A stretch of 64,000 bases of DNA from Paracoccus shandongensis (GCF_017315735.1 NZ_JAFLRK010000031.1:1-64000); one strand, 5' to 3'; positions 46,993 to 56,352 are shown, counted from the first letter of the stretch. Numbers and translations: made by a program. Notes: generated by a model not told the origin, from the letters alone.

Positions 46993-47448
46993 TCAGTCGC
47001 GCATGATCTGGTCCAGGCGCTCGCGTTCGGCCTGGCTCAGCGTCTCGGCTGTCTCGGGGCGGGCCTGCGCGCGGCTGCGCAGGAACCGCCAAGCCCCCAG
47101 CAGGGCCAGCAGCGCCATGACCGGGCCGGCCAGCCACAGGACCAGGTTGCCGCCCCGGGCGCGCGGCTCGAACAGCACGAACTCGCCGAAGCGGTCCACC
47201 ACGGCGTCGATCACCTGGTCGTTGCTGTCGCCCGCCACGATGCGCTCGCGGACATAAAGCCGCAGGTCGCGGCTGACCGGCGCGTTCGATTCGTCGATAT
47301 TCTCGCCCTGGCAGACCGGGCAGCGCAGCTTTTGCGAGATCTCGCGCGCCCGCGCCTCGGCGGCGGGATCGGGCAGAACCTCGTCGGGCTGCACGGCGAA
47401 GGCGGCCATGGGCAGCAGCAGGGCGATCAGAAGGACAAGCCGTTTCAT
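46993..47448 (-). CDS. ccmH: Cytochrome c maturation protein CcmH/CycL
   Basis: 151 residues. Signal peptide MKRLVLLIALLLPMAAFA, the thiol motif KLRCPVCQGENIDESNA, and one C-terminal membrane helix (LVLWLAGPVMALLALLGAW). It helps reduce apocytochrome c heme-binding Cys and present them for heme ligation by CcmF. Start at 47448 overlaps the ccmF stop by 4 nt; the longer frame is only a mirror of ccmF. Confidence 0.95.
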   Translation of the reverse strand: MKRLVLLIALLLPMAAFAVQPDEVLPDPAAEARAREISQKLRCPVCQGENIDESNAPVSRDLRLYVRERIVAGDSNDQVIDAVVDRFGEFVLFEPRARGGNLVLWLAGPVMALLALLGAWRFLRSRAQARPETAETLSQAERERLDQIMRD

Positions 47449-49406
47449 TCCGCAGGCACCGCCCTGGCAGGCGTGCGGCGGGCCCCTGCGGCCACGCGAT
47501 AGCGGCGGTCGGACAGGCTGATGATCCCGCCAAGCGCCATCAGCAACGCCCCCGCCCAGATCCAGTTGGCGAAGGGCTTGATGTAGATGCGCACCGCCCA
47601 TCCCCCGTCGGCCTGCGCGTCCCCGATCACCAGATAGATGTCGCGGAAGATGCCGTTGTCGATCGCGGCCTCGGTCGTGGGCATGGCCTGGACGGGATAG
47701 ACGCGCTTTTCGGGATGCAGGGTCGCGACCGGGCGGCCATCCCGAGCGACCTGCATCGTGGCGGTGGTCGAGATGTAGTTCGGTCCCTCGACCTCCTCCA
47801 CGCTGGCAATCGTGATGTCGTAATCGGCGACCCGGAAGGGCTGGCCCACTTGCGCCACGCGGATATCCTCGACCTGCCAGGCGGTCAGCAGGGCGATGCC
47901 GATGAAGGTGACGCCCAGGCCCGCATGGGCGGTTGCCTTGCCCCAGTCGGCGCGCGGAAGGCGCAAAAGGCGCGACAGGCCGGACTGGCCAGTGCGGTGG
48001 ACCAGTTCGGCCAGCGCGCCGAAGATGATCCAGGCGCCAAGGCCCGCGCCGATCACCGCAATGGCCGACCGGCCGGTGGACACCGCCCAGACCAGCGCCA
48101 TCACCGCCCCTGCCAGCGCAAGCGCGGGCCACAGCGGCCGCATCGCCCGGCCCAGGGTCGCGCGCTTCCACGGCAGGATCGACCCCAGGGGCAGCACAAG
48201 CGCCAGCACGATCATGAAGGGCGTGAAGGCCTGATTGAAGAAGGGCGCGCCGACCGACAGCTTGCGCGCCCACAGCAGTTCCGCAATCAGCGGCCACATG
48301 GTGCCGATGAAGACCACGAAGGCCGACACCGCCAGCAGGACGTTGTTCAGGACCAGGGCGCCTTCGCGCGACAGCGGCGCGAAGACGCCCTTGGCGGTCA
48401 TCTGCCCCGCCCGCGCGGCATAAAGCGTCAGCGCGCCGCCGGTAAAGACCACCAGGATCCCCAGGATGAACACGCCCCGCGCGGGGTCGCTGGCAAAGCT
48501 GTGGACGGATGTGATCACGCCCGACCGCACGATGAACGTCCCGATCATCGAAAAGCCAAAGGCCATGATCGCCAGCAGGATCGTCCAGCTTTTCAACGCC
48601 TCGCGCTTTTCGACGACGATGGCGGAATGCAGCAGGGCGGCGGCCAGCAGCCAGGGCATGAAGCTGGCGTTTTCCACCGGATCCCAGAACCAGAAGCCGC
48701 CCCAGCCAAGCTCGTAATAGGCCCACCAACTGCCCAGCGCGATGCCGATGGTCAGGAACATCCAGGCGGCCAGCGTCCAGGGCCGCACCCACCGCGCCCA
48801 GGCGGCATCGACCCGCCCCTCGATCAGGGCGGCAACGGCGAAGCTGAACGCCATCGAAAGGCCCACATAGCCCAGGTAAAGGAACGGCGGATGGAACGCG
48901 AGGCCGGGGTCTTGCAGCAGCGGGTTCAGGTCGCGTCCGTCGAAGGGCGGGCTTGCCAGCCGCAGGAACGGGTTCGAGGTGAAGATGATGAAGGCATAGA
49001 ACGCCGCGCCGATCGATGCCTGCACCGCCAGCACCCGCGCCCGCAGCGCAGGCGGCAGGTTGTCGCCGAATGCCGCCGCCGTGGCCCCGAACAGCGACAG
49101 GATCAGCACCCAGAGCAGCATCGACCCTTCGTGGTTCCCCCAGACCCCGCTGATCTTGTAGAGCATCGGCTTGGCCGTATGCGAATTCTCGTAAACCAGC
49201 TTCAGCGAAAAGTCCGAGGTGACGAACGCGACCGTCAGCGCCGCGAAGGCCAGGCCCACCAGCAGGAACTGCGCCACGGCGGCGGGACGGGCGCTGTCCA
49301 TCCATCCCCCCCAGCCTTTCGAGGCCCCGACCATCGGCACCACCGTCTGAAACAGCGAGACCGCAAAGGCGAGGATCAGGGCGAAATGGCCGAATTCTGC
49401 TATCAT
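47445..49406 (-). CDS. ccmF: Heme lyase CcmF
   Basis: 653 residues with about 13-15 membrane helices; joins heme to apocytochrome c. The WWD-type heme motif is WGGFWFWDPVENASFMPWL, and NHEGSMLLWV is the other conserved segment. The ATG at 49406 (MIAEFGHFAL) matches the usual N-terminus. First gene of ccmF-ccmH; ccmE lies about 11 kb away at 60.7 kb. Confidence 0.96.
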   Translation of the reverse strand: MIAEFGHFALILAFAVSLFQTVVPMVGASKGWGGWMDSARPAAVAQFLLVGLAFAALTVAFVTSDFSLKLVYENSHTAKPMLYKISGVWGNHEGSMLLWVLILSLFGATAAAFGDNLPPALRARVLAVQASIGAAFYAFIIFTSNPFLRLASPPFDGRDLNPLLQDPGLAFHPPFLYLGYVGLSMAFSFAVAALIEGRVDAAWARWVRPWTLAAWMFLTIGIALGSWWAYYELGWGGFWFWDPVENASFMPWLLAAALLHSAIVVEKREALKSWTILLAIMAFGFSMIGTFIVRSGVITSVHSFASDPARGVFILGILVVFTGGALTLYAARAGQMTAKGVFAPLSREGALVLNNVLLAVSAFVVFIGTMWPLIAELLWARKLSVGAPFFNQAFTPFMIVLALVLPLGSILPWKRATLGRAMRPLWPALALAGAVMALVWAVSTGRSAIAVIGAGLGAWIIFGALAELVHRTGQSGLSRLLRLPRADWGKATAHAGLGVTFIGIALLTAWQVEDIRVAQVGQPFRVADYDITIASVEEVEGPNYISTTATMQVARDGRPVATLHPEKRVYPVQAMPTTEAAIDNGIFRDIYLVIGDAQADGGWAVRIYIKPFANWIWAGALLMALGGIISLSDRRYRVAAGARRTPARAVPAE

Positions 49407-49507
49407 GGCGCGGTTCCTTGGGTTCCGCCCAACATAGGCCCATGCCGAAGGGGGGAAAAGTCCCCCCTTGGTCGCCATCATCGGTTTTGCGTGTCGGCGG
49501 CTGCGGC

Positions 49508-50029
49508 CTATTCGCGCAGGGTCGCCAGCCAGTCGCGCAGCGCCGCGTTGTCGGCAAAGTCGTCGTCGGGCCGGACCGCCGCGACCCCTTGCGTGGTGGT
49601 GACGCTGGTCTGCACCTGGGCCGCAGGCCAGACGCGGTGACGGAAATGATGCGCCTCGCGCGCGCCGAAATAGAAGCCGACAATGGCGCCCAGCAGCCAC
49701 CACAAGGGCTCGGGCACCTGTTGCAGGCCCATCATGCGCAGGCTGAAGCCCTGCGGCTCGACCATGGCATAGACAAAGAGGCCCATCGTCCCAAGCGCCA
49801 GAAGCGGTCGGGGAAGCCGGTTCAAGCCGTTGACGAAGCTGTCGAAAAAGCCGGGGTGGACGGCCTGGAACTCCTGCCCCAGCTGGCCGATGGCGCGGGC
49901 ATAGGCTTCCTCCTCAAGCTCCATCTTGCGGGTGGCGTTCTGGGTGAAGACCTCGGCCATGCCGGTGGCGGCGCTGCCGAGCGCGGTGACACCCTGGCCC
50001 AATCCGATGAAGCGGTCGATCATGCCCAT
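49508..50029 (-). CDS. Holin family protein
   Basis: 173 residues with two hydrophobic segments (LPRPLLALGTMGLFVYAMV about 70-90; PLWWLLGAIVGFYFGARE about 108-125) and a charged N-terminal part. The pattern and its partner gene match the small membrane proteins annotated as holins beside GH108 muramidases in Rhodobacteraceae. AGGACC precedes the ATG at 50029; an ATG at 50023 would give a 4-nt overlap with the muramidase stop. Expected to make inner-membrane lesions that release the muramidase. Confidence 0.82.
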   Translation of the reverse strand: MGMIDRFIGLGQGVTALGSAATGMAEVFTQNATRKMELEEEAYARAIGQLGQEFQAVHPGFFDSFVNGLNRLPRPLLALGTMGLFVYAMVEPQGFSLRMMGLQQVPEPLWWLLGAIVGFYFGAREAHHFRHRVWPAAQVQTSVTTTQGVAAVRPDDDFADNAALRDWLATLRE

Positions 50030-50631
50030 TTGGCGGTCCTTTCGCGATGCTCGGCCTCGGTCAGGTGATAGCGGGGGTGGATGAACTCCTCGGCCCGGGT
50101 GATCCAGCCGCCCTTGCCGCCTGCCTTGCTGCGCGCGTATTTGCGGCTGGCGGGGCGCTGGTCGGCAAGCGCGTAGTAGTAGTTGCGCCGCGCGATCCCA
50201 TAGGCATCGGCAAAATGCGCAGGCGCAGCGGCTGCGGCGTCATGGGCCGCGGCGATGGTCTGCGGGCCGACCACGCCATCGGCCGTCGCGGAAAAGCCCA
50301 TGCGGGCGACCAGCCGTTGCAGGATCTTCACCGCGTTGGTCCCGGCGTTCACATACATGTCGAAGACGCTGGCCTGCACGGGTTCGGGCAGTTCGGCCAG
50401 GCGCGGGCGGCGGAAGTAATGTTCCACGAAGATCTGCTGCGCTTGCGCGCGGGTCAGCATCCGCACGTCGGTGGCGTCCACGCGACCGTCCTTGGTCAGG
50501 TCCAGGCCCAGGGACTGCATCGTCCCGACGGTGACGCCATAGTTCGTGGCCCCGCCCGGATCGTCGGGATCGTTCACGTAACCGCCTTCCCGCGCGACGA
50601 TCTGCGCGGCGATTTCCTCAACACTTGGCAT
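50020..50631 (-). CDS. Holin-associated N-acetylmuramidase (GH108)
   Basis: 203 residues. GH108 catalytic domain with the active Glu15 in AREGGYVNDPDDPGGATNYGVT and a C-terminal peptidoglycan-binding part (SATADGVVGPQTIAAAH). A dockerin/EF-hand-like loop, D44-x-T-x-D48-G-R-V-D52-x-x-D55, sits inside the catalytic domain and may bind calcium. No signal peptide is visible, which fits release through the co-encoded holin (10-bp overlap). Start chosen at 50631 (MPSVEEIA). Confidence 0.9.
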   Translation of the reverse strand: MPSVEEIAAQIVAREGGYVNDPDDPGGATNYGVTVGTMQSLGLDLTKDGRVDATDVRMLTRAQAQQIFVEHYFRRPRLAELPEPVQASVFDMYVNAGTNAVKILQRLVARMGFSATADGVVGPQTIAAAHDAAAAAPAHFADAYGIARRNYYYALADQRPASRKYARSKAGGKGGWITRAEEFIHPRYHLTEAEHRERTAKWA

Positions 50632-50707
50632 GGAAAACCCCCGTCCTGCATATGAGGCACAAGGGTGGCGGGGCCGCGTTAAGGGGCTGTTAACCCATCG
50701 CGCGTTG

Positions 50708-51178
50708 CTAGCCGCGCAGCGCGTCCAGCAGCATCTGCAGCGCGTGATCCACGGTCGCGGCGCGGACCTGGCGGCGGCCGATGGCGCCGAACTCGACCGT
50801 CTCGGTGCGGGTGCCGAAGGGTTGGGCGATGCCGAAGCAGACGCGGCCCTCGGGCTTGTGTTCCGATCCACCGGGGCCGGCGATGCCGGTAACCGAGACG
50901 GCGATGCCCGCGTCCGAATGGCGCAGCGCGCCGGACGCCATCTCGGCGGCGACCTGTTCGCTGACGGCGCCGTGCGCGTCCAGCGTATCGGCGCGCACGC
51001 CCAGCATCTGCCGCTTGGCGGCGTTGGAATAGGTGACGAAGCCCCGGTCTACGGCGTCGGATGAACCCGGCACCTCGGTCAGCGCCCCCGCGATCAGTCC
51101 GCCGGTGCAGCTTTCCGCTGTGGCGATCATCACGCCGCGCGCGCGGGCGGCGTCCAGCACGTCAGAGGCAAGGGTCAT
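50708..51178 (-). CDS. pncC: Nicotinamide-nucleotide amidase, CinA C-terminal family
   Basis: 156 residues: only the CinA C-terminal (PncC) domain. TAESCTGGLIAGALTEVPGSS and YSNAAKRQMLGV, ALRHSDAGIAVSVTGIAGPGG are characteristic. It deamidates NMN to nicotinate mononucleotide in NAD recycling. Start at 51178 overlaps the pgpA stop by 4 nt (ATGA). Last gene of purL-ispDF-pgpA-pncC. Confidence 0.93.
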   Translation of the reverse strand: MTLASDVLDAARARGVMIATAESCTGGLIAGALTEVPGSSDAVDRGFVTYSNAAKRQMLGVRADTLDAHGAVSEQVAAEMASGALRHSDAGIAVSVTGIAGPGGSEHKPEGRVCFGIAQPFGTRTETVEFGAIGRRQVRAATVDHALQMLLDALRG

Positions 51179-51663
51179 TGCAGCAATCCATGGTAAACCC
51201 CGGCCAGGACGACGGATCCGATGCCTGCGAACAGCCCGGCCCACAGGTCGTCCATCATCACGCCCACGGCCCCGCCCTGCCGGTCGGCGCGGCCCACCAG
51301 CCAGGGCTTCCAGATGTCGAACAGGCGGAACAGCAGGAAGGGCACGACGAAGCCCGGCCAGGCGTCCAAGATCGAGATCCCGTGCCGCCACAGCGGGATC
51401 ACGGTGAAGGACATGGCGAGCCACTGGCCCGCGACCTCGTCGATGACGATCCAGGACGGGTCTTCGTCGGTCGTCATGCGCAAGGCCTGCGGCACGGCCC
51501 AGAAGCCGATCAGGGCCGCCAGCACCGCGCCCAGCGGGATCAGCAGCGCGCCCCCGGCCTGATAGACCAGCACCGCCAGCAGGACGGCGGCGGCGGACCC
51601 CCAGGTGCCGGGGCCGGGGCGCAGGCGGCCGATGCCGAAGAATGTGGTGATCATCGTGATCAT
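51175..51663 (-). CDS. pgpA: Phosphatidylglycerophosphatase A
   Basis: 162 residues with about four membrane helices; dephosphorylates phosphatidylglycerol phosphate. Conserved FFGIGRLRPGPGTWGSAAA, DEVAGQWLAM and GGAVGVMMDDLWAGL with the catalytic acidic residues. Start at 51663 lies 4 bp after the ispDF stop. Confidence 0.95.
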   Translation of the reverse strand: MITMITTFFGIGRLRPGPGTWGSAAAVLLAVLVYQAGGALLIPLGAVLAALIGFWAVPQALRMTTDEDPSWIVIDEVAGQWLAMSFTVIPLWRHGISILDAWPGFVVPFLLFRLFDIWKPWLVGRADRQGGAVGVMMDDLWAGLFAGIGSVVLAGVYHGLLQ

Positions 51664-51667
51664 GGTT

Positions 51668-52810
51668 TTACGCCTTGATCAGCGCGGCGGTGGCGATGGC
51701 GGCGATGCCCTCGCGCCGCCCGGTGAAGCCCAGCCGTTCGGATGTGGTGGCCTTGACGCTGATGCGGCTGGCGTCAACGCCCATAATGGCGGCCAACCGG
51801 GCCTGCATGGCAGCCGCATGGGGGCCGATTTTCGGGGCCTCGCAGATCAGCGTCACGTCGGCATTGCCGAAGGTGAAGCCCCGTTCGCGGGCCAGGTCGG
51901 CGGCATGCGCCAGGAAGATCGCGCTGTCGGCGCCTTTCCATTGCGGGTCGCTGGGAGGGAAGTGGCGGCCTATGTCGCCCTCGGCCAGTGCGCCATAGAT
52001 GGCGTCGGTCAGGGCGTGCATCCCCACATCGGCGTCGGAATGGCCGATCAGACCGGCCTCATGCGCGATCCGGACCCCGCACAGCCAGACGTGATCGCCC
52101 GGCCCGAAGGCGTGAACGTCAAAGCCGTTGCCAAGGCGGATATCCATCGCGGTCCCCAGTATCCGTTCGGCCCGCGCGAAATCGGCGGGAAAGGTGATCT
52201 TCAGATTGTCCTCGGACCCCGGGGTAATCGCAACCGGGATCCCGGACTTGAGCGCCAGTTCCACATCGTCGGCGGCATCCTGCGGGTGCAGGCGGTGCGC
52301 CGTGGATATTTGATCCAAGGTGAAACCCTGCGGGGTTTGCGCGCGGAACAGGCCGTCGCGGGCGGCGGTGGCGGTGACGGCGTTGTCCGTCCCGCGCCAC
52401 AGCGCATCGGTGACCGGCAGCGCCGGGGCGGCGGCAGGCGCGCCCGCCTGCAGCGCGTCGATCACGCCCTGGATGACGGCATCGCTGACCAGGGGGCGCG
52501 CGCCGTCATGGATCAGGACATGGGTCGCCTGCCCTTCCAAGGCTTGCAGCCCGGCCATGACGCTGGCGGTGCGCGTGTCGCCCCCGGTCACGATGGTCAC
52601 GCCGCCCGCGAAGTCGCGGATCGCGCGGGCCATGTCGTCGGGATGGACGACCAGCACCACGCGGTCGAAGCCCGCGAAGGCCTCCAGCGACCGGGCCAGC
52701 ACGCTGCGGCCCGCAAGGTCGCGCCATTGCTTCGGCTCACCGCCCGCGCGGGTGCCGCGGCCGGCGGCGGTGACGATGGCGGCATAGCCCGCCGGCGCCC
52801 TGACCGTCAT
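51668..52810 (-). CDS. ispDF: Bifunctional IspD/IspF (MEP pathway)
   Basis: 380 residues. IspD domain (1-220): [15 protein letters not shown] nucleotide-binding loop, VHDGARPLV-like [11 protein letters not shown]; IspF domain (about 222-380): [19 protein letters not shown] with the metal Asp/His, [18 protein letters not shown] and the [16 protein letters not shown] end. Catalyses steps three and five of isoprenoid precursor synthesis, CDP-ME formation and cyclisation. The one-piece form is usual in Alphaproteobacteria. Start overlaps the purL stop (ATGA). Confidence 0.97.
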   Translation of the reverse strand: MTVRAPAGYAAIVTAAGRGTRAGGEPKQWRDLAGRSVLARSLEAFAGFDRVVLVVHPDDMARAIRDFAGGVTIVTGGDTRTASVMAGLQALEGQATHVLIHDGARPLVSDAVIQGVIDALQAGAPAAAPALPVTDALWRGTDNAVTATAARDGLFRAQTPQGFTLDQISTAHRLHPQDAADDVELALKSGIPVAITPGSEDNLKITFPADFARAERILGTAMDIRLGNGFDVHAFGPGDHVWLCGVRIAHEAGLIGHSDADVGMHALTDAIYGALAEGDIGRHFPPSDPQWKGADSAIFLAHAADLARERGFTFGNADVTLICEAPKIGPHAAAMQARLAAIMGVDASRISVKATTSERLGFTGRREGIAAIATAALIKA

Positions 52811-54993
52811 GCGTGATCCGGCATGTCGCCCCGGATCGCCTTGGCAAAGGCGGTGCGGTAGAGGTCCGACAATTCCGCCAGATCGCCCGCGTCATCGCCC
52901 ATCTGCACCGACAAGCCGCCGAAGACCCCCACTTGGGCGGCAGGAACACCCGCCGCATCGGCGGCCTTCAACAGGGCGTCTGCGCCTTCGACGGTGCAGG
53001 CGACCAGATAGCGTGCCTGGTCCTCTCCGAACAGTTGCGCGATGTCGCCGCTGTCCAGCCGGACGCCGATGCCCGCAGCCTCGGCCATCTCGAAGGCCGC
53101 GAGGGCCAGGCCGCCATCGGACAGGTCGGTCGCGGAGGTCACATGGGCGCGGTTGGCACGCAGGAACTCGCCGTGCTTGCGTTCCGCCGCCAGATCAACA
53201 GGGGGCGCGTCGCCTTCCTCGATCCGGAAGGCCTCGGCGGCAAGCGCCGACTGGCCCAGATGGCCGCGCGTTTCGCCGATCACGATGGCCACGTCGCCTT
53301 CGGACGGCAGGCCCGCGATCAGGTTCGACAGGTCGTCGATCAGGCCCACGCCGCCGATGGTGGGGGTGGGCAGGATGCCCTTGCCATCGGTTTCGTTATA
53401 CAGCGACACGTTGCCCGACACGATCGGGAAATCCAGCGCGGCGCAGGCTTCGCCGATGCCTTTGATGGCGCCCACGAACTGGCCCATGATCTCGGGCTTT
53501 TCGGGGTTGCCGAAGTTCAGGTTGTCGGTGGTGGCCAGCGGCAGCGCGCCCACGGCCGACAGGTTGCGATAGGCCTCGGCCACGGCCTGCTTGCCGCCTT
53601 GATACGGGTTGGCCTTGACATAGCGCGGGGTCACGTCGCTGGTGAAGGCCAGCGCCTTGTTCGTGCCGTGGACGCGGACCACGCCCGCGCCCATGCCCGG
53701 GCGGCGGATCGTGTCGGCGCCGACCTGGGTGTCGTATTGTTCCCAGACCCAGCCCTTGTGGGCATAGCTGGGCGAACCGATCAGCGCCCGCAGCGCCTTG
53801 ATCGGCGTGATCGCGGGCAGGACCGGCGCGGGACCGGCGGCAGGCGTTTCCACCCAGGGGCGGTCGTATTCCGGCGCGGAGGAGGACAGCTTAGACAGCG
53901 GCAGGTCGGCCTTGACCTCGTTGCCGTGCAGGATCAGGAAGCGGTCCTCGGCGATGGTCTCGCCCACGATGGCGAAGTCGAGATCCCATTTCTCGAAGAT
54001 GGCGCGGGCCTCGGCCTCCTTCTCGGGCTTGAGGACCATCAGCATCCGTTCCTGGGATTCCGACAGCATCATCTCGTATGCCGTCATGGCGGTCTCGCGC
54101 TGCGGGACGTGGTCCAGGATCAGCTTGATGCCAAGCCCGCCCTTGTCGCCCATTTCCACCGCCGAACAGGTCAGGCCAGCCGCGCCCATGTCCTGGATGG
54201 AAATGACGCTGTCGGTCTGCATCAGCTCAAGGCAGGCTTCCAGCAGGCATTTCTCGGTGAAGGGATCGCCCACCTGGACGGTGGGGCGCTTTTCCTCGAT
54301 GGTATCGTCGAACTCGGCGCTGGCCATGGTCGCGCCGCCCACCCCGTCGCGGCCGGTCTTGGCACCCAGATAAACCACCGGCATCCCGATGCCCGAGGCC
54401 GCCGAGTAGAAGATCTTGTCCGCATCGGCCAGGCCCGCCGCAAAGGCGTTGACCAGGCAGTTGCCGTCATAGCTGCGGTGGAAACGGACCTCTCCGCCGA
54501 CGTTCGGGACGCCGAAGGCGTTGCCATAGGCGCCGATCCCTTCCACCACGCCCTTGACCAGATGCGGGGTCTTGGGGTGTTCGGGACGCCCGAAGGACAG
54601 CGCGTCCATGGCGGCGATGGGGCGCGCGCCCATGGTGAAGACGTCGCGCAGGATGCCGCCCACGCCGGTCGCGGCGCCCTGGTGGGGTTCGATATAGCTG
54701 GGGTGGTTGTGGCTTTCCATCTTGAAGACCACGGCCTGCCCGTCGCCGATATCCACCACGCCCGCGTTTTCCCCGGGGCCGCAGATCACCTGGGGGCCGG
54801 TGGTCGGCAGGGTGCGCAGCCATTTCTTGGACGACTTGTAGGAACAATGCTCGTTCCACATGGCGCTGAAGATGCCCAGTTCCGTGAAGGTCGGCTCGCG
54901 CCCGATGATCTGCAGGATGCGGTCGTATTCGTCGGGCTTCAGCCCGTGCGCGGCGATCAGGTCGGGGGTGATCGTCGGTTCCTGCATCGTCAT
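52807..54993 (-). CDS. purL: Phosphoribosylformylglycinamidine synthase, subunit II
   Basis: 728 residues; ATP-dependent amidation of FGAR in purine synthesis, with glutamine-derived ammonia from PurQ. Segments [43 protein letters not shown] and SVSLYNET-like GNVSLYNET are typical. The start is taken at 54993 because AGGAAGG precedes it ([10 protein letters not shown]); ATGs at 55008 and 54987 are alternatives. Leads purL-ispDF-pgpA-pncC. Confidence 0.96.
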   Translation of the reverse strand: MTMQEPTITPDLIAAHGLKPDEYDRILQIIGREPTFTELGIFSAMWNEHCSYKSSKKWLRTLPTTGPQVICGPGENAGVVDIGDGQAVVFKMESHNHPSYIEPHQGAATGVGGILRDVFTMGARPIAAMDALSFGRPEHPKTPHLVKGVVEGIGAYGNAFGVPNVGGEVRFHRSYDGNCLVNAFAAGLADADKIFYSAASGIGMPVVYLGAKTGRDGVGGATMASAEFDDTIEEKRPTVQVGDPFTEKCLLEACLELMQTDSVISIQDMGAAGLTCSAVEMGDKGGLGIKLILDHVPQRETAMTAYEMMLSESQERMLMVLKPEKEAEARAIFEKWDLDFAIVGETIAEDRFLILHGNEVKADLPLSKLSSSAPEYDRPWVETPAAGPAPVLPAITPIKALRALIGSPSYAHKGWVWEQYDTQVGADTIRRPGMGAGVVRVHGTNKALAFTSDVTPRYVKANPYQGGKQAVAEAYRNLSAVGALPLATTDNLNFGNPEKPEIMGQFVGAIKGIGEACAALDFPIVSGNVSLYNETDGKGILPTPTIGGVGLIDDLSNLIAGLPSEGDVAIVIGETRGHLGQSALAAEAFRIEEGDAPPVDLAAERKHGEFLRANRAHVTSATDLSDGGLALAAFEMAEAAGIGVRLDSGDIAQLFGEDQARYLVACTVEGADALLKAADAAGVPAAQVGVFGGLSVQMGDDAGDLAELSDLYRTAFAKAIRGDMPDHA

Positions 54994-55073
54994 GCCTTCC
55001 TGCGCCATGGGAATTTGGCGCCTTCTAGGACGGGACGCGCCCCATGGGAAGGGACCGCCCGGACAGCACGGGC

Positions 55074-55100
55074 AAAAAAAAGCCGGGCACGAGGCCCGGC
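55074..55100 (-). terminator. Strong minus-strand terminator upstream of purL
   Basis: On the minus strand GCCGGGC-CTCGT-GCCCGGC is followed by eight T. It ends a transcript coming from the LysR gene side, or a small RNA in the 190 bp between. Confidence 0.9.
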
Positions 55101-55288
55101 CTAAGTCCAACAGGGAGGTAGAAGGTGATGAGCGATTACGCTGACCATCGCCTTCGCAGCCCGATTTATGGGCAGGGCGTTAACGGTTCAAGGGGGTTAA
55201 TGCCGCAGTTGCAGCATAGCCGACATGCAGTTGCCGAATAGCTACACGCGCGGGTTGTGATTTTGCCACGATTTCCGCAGCAAACAGC
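55101..55288. other. Intergenic region with possible small RNA or 37-codon ORF
   Basis: No established gene. On the plus strand an ATG at 55128 follows GGGAGGTAGAAGGTG and opens a 37-codon frame ending TAG at 55241 (starts [12 protein letters not shown]). On the minus strand the same sequence would end a transcript with ACCTTCTACCTCCC just before the strong terminator at 55100-55074, which resembles anti-ribosome-site motifs of alphaproteobacterial small RNAs. Sequence cannot decide; it may simply be the LysR gene's 3' untranslated region. Confidence 0.35.
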
Positions 55289-56203
55289 CTATTTCGCGGC
55301 GGTGATCAGCGCCTCGCTCTGGCGGCGGCGGTAATCCTGGATTTCCTCCAGCACGAAATCGCGGAAGACGGCGACGCGGCGGGTCTGTCGCAATTCCTCG
55401 GGATAGGCCAGGAAAACCGGCACCTCGCCCGATTCCAGGTCGGGCAGCACCCGGACCAGCTGCTTGTGGTCGGCGGTCAGGTAATCGGGCAACACGCCAA
55501 TGCCCAGGTTCGCCAGCACCGCCTGCAGCACGCCGAAATAGTTGTTCACCGTCAGGGTCGAGACGATGTTCTGGGCCATGATCTCTTGCACAAGCCGCGC
55601 GCCCGCCGCGACCTGCGGCTGGTCGGGCTTCTGGCAGATCAGCCGGTGCGGGGACAGATCCGCCATGGTCTGCGGCACGCCCGCCTTTGCCAGATAATCC
55701 TCGGTCGCATAAAGCCTCATGCGGATGTTCAGCAGGCGGCGGCGGATCAGGTCGGACTGGCTGGGTTCCTTCATGCGGATCGCCACGTCGGCCTCTCGCA
55801 TGGGCAGGTCCAGCAGCCGTTCCTCCAGCATCAGGTCGATCTTGAGGTCGGGATATTTTTCATAAAGCTTGACCAGCCGGGGGGCCAGCCACAGCGTGCC
55901 GAAGCCCACGGCGGCGGTGACGCGCAGTTCGCCGAAGACATGCTCCTCGCTGTCGCGGATGCGGGCGGCGGCGGTGTCCAGCTTGCGCGCCATCGAGGAT
56001 GTGGCGTCGAACAGCAACTCGCCCTGTTCGGTCAGAATCAGTCCCCGGGCGTGGCGGTGGAACAGGGTCGTGCCCAGCGACTCCTCCAGCGCGCGAATCT
56101 GCCGGCTGACGGCAGATTGCGACAGGTGCAGCGTGTCGCCGGCATGGGTCAGGCTGCCCGCGTCGGCAACGGCGTGAAAGATTCTGAGCTTGTCCCAGTC
56201 CAT
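55289..56203 (-). CDS. LysR family transcriptional regulator
   Basis: 304 residues: N-terminal winged HTH (LRIFHAVADAGSLTHAGDTLHLSQSAVSRQIRALEESLG) and a LysR substrate-binding domain. Start at 56203 is the usual family opening (MDWDKLRIF). It is divergent from the indolepyruvate oxidoreductase gene, 149 bp apart, the typical layout for a LysR regulator and its target. A symmetrical site lies just upstream of its own start. Confidence 0.94.
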   Translation of the reverse strand: MDWDKLRIFHAVADAGSLTHAGDTLHLSQSAVSRQIRALEESLGTTLFHRHARGLILTEQGELLFDATSSMARKLDTAAARIRDSEEHVFGELRVTAAVGFGTLWLAPRLVKLYEKYPDLKIDLMLEERLLDLPMREADVAIRMKEPSQSDLIRRRLLNIRMRLYATEDYLAKAGVPQTMADLSPHRLICQKPDQPQVAAGARLVQEIMAQNIVSTLTVNNYFGVLQAVLANLGIGVLPDYLTADHKQLVRVLPDLESGEVPVFLAYPEELRQTRRVAVFRDFVLEEIQDYRRRQSEALITAAK

Positions 56204-56222
56204 GCCGTTACAATCCTGCCGT

Positions 56223-56246
56223 GTCTGCCATGCAATTTTTGCAGAC
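56223..56246. promoter_or_regulatory. Candidate LysR operator
   Basis: GTCTGC (56223-56228) and GCAGAC (56241-56246) form a perfect inverted repeat around a nested TGCAA-TTT-TTGCA. It lies 20 bp upstream of the LysR start, in the right place for autoregulation. Confidence 0.5.
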
Positions 56247-56298
56247 CTAACCTGAATGTCCCTTTCCGGCAAGAGAAAGCCTCTGCGACATTTTTCCT

Positions 56299-56327
56299 TT
56301 GGTCGGTCAGCAAAGCTGACCTATACT
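56299..56327 (+). promoter_or_regulatory. Promoter of the indolepyruvate oxidoreductase gene with operator in the spacer
   Basis: TTGGTC (56299-56304) and TATACT (56322-56327) are 17 bp apart, and the whole spacer is the perfect inverted repeat GGTCAGC-AAA-GCTGACC (56305-56321). A regulator bound here would face RNA polymerase directly. A second half-site GTCAG follows at 56331-56335. Confidence 0.6.
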
Positions 56328-56352
56328 GCAGTCAGGTGGAGGAGACGCCAAG

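Noticed and set aside
46993-49683. 896-residue frame fusing ccmF region with ccmH
   Set aside because: Only the last 151 codons are a gene (ccmH); the rest is another frame of ccmF, which is intact in its own frame.
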